In this document: positions 9,770-10,434 of the stretch, piece after piece
How positions within the stretch are numbered: the first letter of the stretch is position 1
How the letters are laid out: each line of letters starts with the position of its first letter
Assembly (NCBI GenBank): GCA_028565635.1
Contig: JAOXYB010063746.1
Location: 1 to 10,434, forward strand
DNA: 10,434 nt
Reading direction: 5' to 3'
Source of the DNA: Phoronis ovalis
Taxonomy: Eukaryota > Phoronida > Phoronidae
The notes under the pieces: model-generated
Databases searched by the model: none
What the model saw: only the letters and a program-made list of their open reading frames with translations
Told to the model about the DNA's origin: nothing
Program-made: the position numbers and the translations under genes

Positions 9770-10108
9770 TATTTCGTAGAAATTAACTTTATTCATTGCT
9801 TAACAAGTTTACGTGACGGGAATAAAGAATATCAGATTCGGAGAGAAAATCAGAAACACCAAGAATATATTGCACCGAATAGTATACAGTCAGTTATAAA
9901 TGAAGTTACTAATTTAATGGCAGGTCATGTTATGGGTAATAATAATGACACAAATTCAGTGGCTGCAGATGATGTACAAAGCAATGAGTTAAGTTGTAAT
10001 GGAATTGTTAGTAGAAACTGTGATATCCATGATGTTAGTTACGTGGCTTTAGATGTACCTCTGTCAAATTTAGGTATATCTAGTGCAGATGTGACAGTAT
10101 ATTTTTAG
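9770..10108 (+). other. In-frame open extension after the ANKRD13C stop (readthrough or alternative C-terminus candidate)
   Basis: From the base after TGA, the ANKRD13C frame runs 112 sense codons to a TAG at 10106-10108. A hand count gives about 45% GC at codon position 1, 31% at position 2 and 21% at position 3, with G opening about a third of codons. This is the pattern of genuine coding DNA in an AT-rich genome, not of a 3' UTR. The predicted peptide starts YFVEINFIHCL, has a basic-polar part (IRRENQKHQEY), then an Asn/Asp/Ser-rich part (NNNDTNSVAADD), and ends near YVALDVPLSNLGISSADVTV. I recognise no domain, transmembrane helix or ubiquitin-interacting motif. It may be a readthrough tail, an alternatively spliced C-terminus, a decayed ancestral tail or chance. 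The base after TGA is T, not the C of the best-known leaky context. Confidence 0.45.
9821..9826 (+). terminator. Possible proximal poly(A) signal AATAAA
   Basis: A canonical hexamer lies 52 bases after the TGA. No clear GT-rich element follows, so it is probably weaker than the one at 10119. If used, it would remove most of the in-frame extension from the mRNA. Confidence 0.25.
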
Positions 10109-10118
10109 CAAAGATTCT

Positions 10119-10124
10119 AATAAA
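10119..10124 (+). terminator. Poly(A) signal AATAAA (likely main site)
   Basis: A canonical AATAAA lies 350 bases after the stop codon. A GT/T-rich stretch (tgtggtgtatttttg and onward, about 10190-10210) follows at a distance somewhat longer than usual. It would place cleavage near 10135-10150, just after the TAG that closes the extension frame. Confidence 0.5.
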
Positions 10125-10359
10125 AATAAGAAAACAAGCAATAATTTGTGCATGTCCATTCAGTAAATGATATGTTAAAAAATACTGATGTGGTGTATTT
10201 TTGTTTTTTAAGCAGCGTAAAGTGAGGCCAGACATTGTTAAAAATATATCATTGTAAATAGACCTGTTTTTAACAGTCTGCTGTAGAAAGCCTCAGATAT
10301 TTTAAAATGTTTGCCAATAGGGTCTTCATTGATTAATTTCATAGGTGATACATGAATCA

Positions 10360-10434
10360 TGGTTCGCACAGAATTTAGATGGCAAAATTCCATGACTTTT
10401 CCATTACTTTTCCAGAAGATTTCATAATTTTCCA
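10360..10434. repeat. Interspersed repeat, cut by window edge (MITE-like)
   Basis: A stretch beginning near ggttcgcac (about 10361) continues with aaaattccatgacttttcca and further ttttcca-containing near-repeats up to the end. From memory, attccatgacttttccag sequences are a widespread repeat in aquatic animal genomes, often tied to DNA-transposon derivatives. The family and the other end cannot be seen. Confidence 0.45.

Larger units (their letters stand above)
9770..10140 (+). other. Probable 3' UTR of ANKRD13C
   Basis: This is transcribed sequence after the conserved stop, running to about 15-20 bases past the AATAAA at 10119. The 3' limit is inferred from the poly(A) signal and the T/GT-rich stretch at about 10190-10210. 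Most of it overlaps the in-frame open extension. Confidence 0.55.

Noticed and set aside
9851-9907. Possible ubiquitin-interacting motif in the post-stop extension, as in ANKRD13A/B/D tails
   Set aside because: The acidic cluster and the Ala-x-x-x-Ser spacing of the motif are absent.
10157-10195. Possible SECIS element (ATGA ... AA ... TGAT) that would make the TGA at 9767 a selenocysteine codon
   Set aside because: The stem between the core and the loop is far too short for a SECIS, and ANKRD13 proteins are not known selenoproteins.

Overview
This is an AT-rich, intron-rich animal genomic segment. It carries the 3' part of one plus-strand gene, an ANKRD13-family gene most like ANKRD13C (ankyrin repeat domain protein 13C, an ER-associated chaperone for G-protein-coupled receptors). 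Short exons of 42-150 bp, introns of roughly 175-630 bp, low GC (about 30% by eye), many simple and interspersed repeats and closeness to the vertebrate protein suggest a metazoan, probably an aquatic invertebrate such as a mollusc. That taxon is inference. No bacterial, phage or CRISPR feature is present.

Layout. Positions 1-4399 are non-coding and best read as the 3' part of a long intron upstream of the first visible exon. They hold a 40-bp imperfect direct repeat (about 3436-3541) and a dimeric interspersed repeat (about 3855-4140). Positions 4400-9769 hold eleven consecutive coding exons: 4400-4441, 5073-5177, 5522-5653, 6101-6167, 6595-6739, 7120-7251, 7719-7786, 8266-8353, 8775-8924, 9331-9460 and 9636-9769. 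Joined, they keep one frame for 396 complete codons and end at a TGA at 9767-9769. The 5' exon or exons, with the start codon and about 145 N-terminal residues, lie outside the window. The first visible intron is of the rare GC-AG type. The intron at 7787-8265 is mostly a 41-bp minisatellite whose last copy forms the 3' splice site. The intron at 7252-7718 carries a tRNA-SINE-like fragment.

Positions 9770-10140 are the 3' UTR, with AATAAA hexamers at 9821 and 10119. Its first 336 bases stay open in the ANKRD13C frame for 112 codons after the stop and have codon-position composition like real coding DNA. This candidate stop-codon readthrough extension, or alternative C-terminus, is the most interesting signal here. 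Positions 10360-10434 are the start of an interspersed repeat cut by the window edge.

The introns at 5178-5521, 5654-6100, 6168-6594, 6740-7119, 8354-8774 (apart from a short CA run) and 8925-9330 show only AT-rich sequence with normal splice signals. I saw no second gene on either strand.
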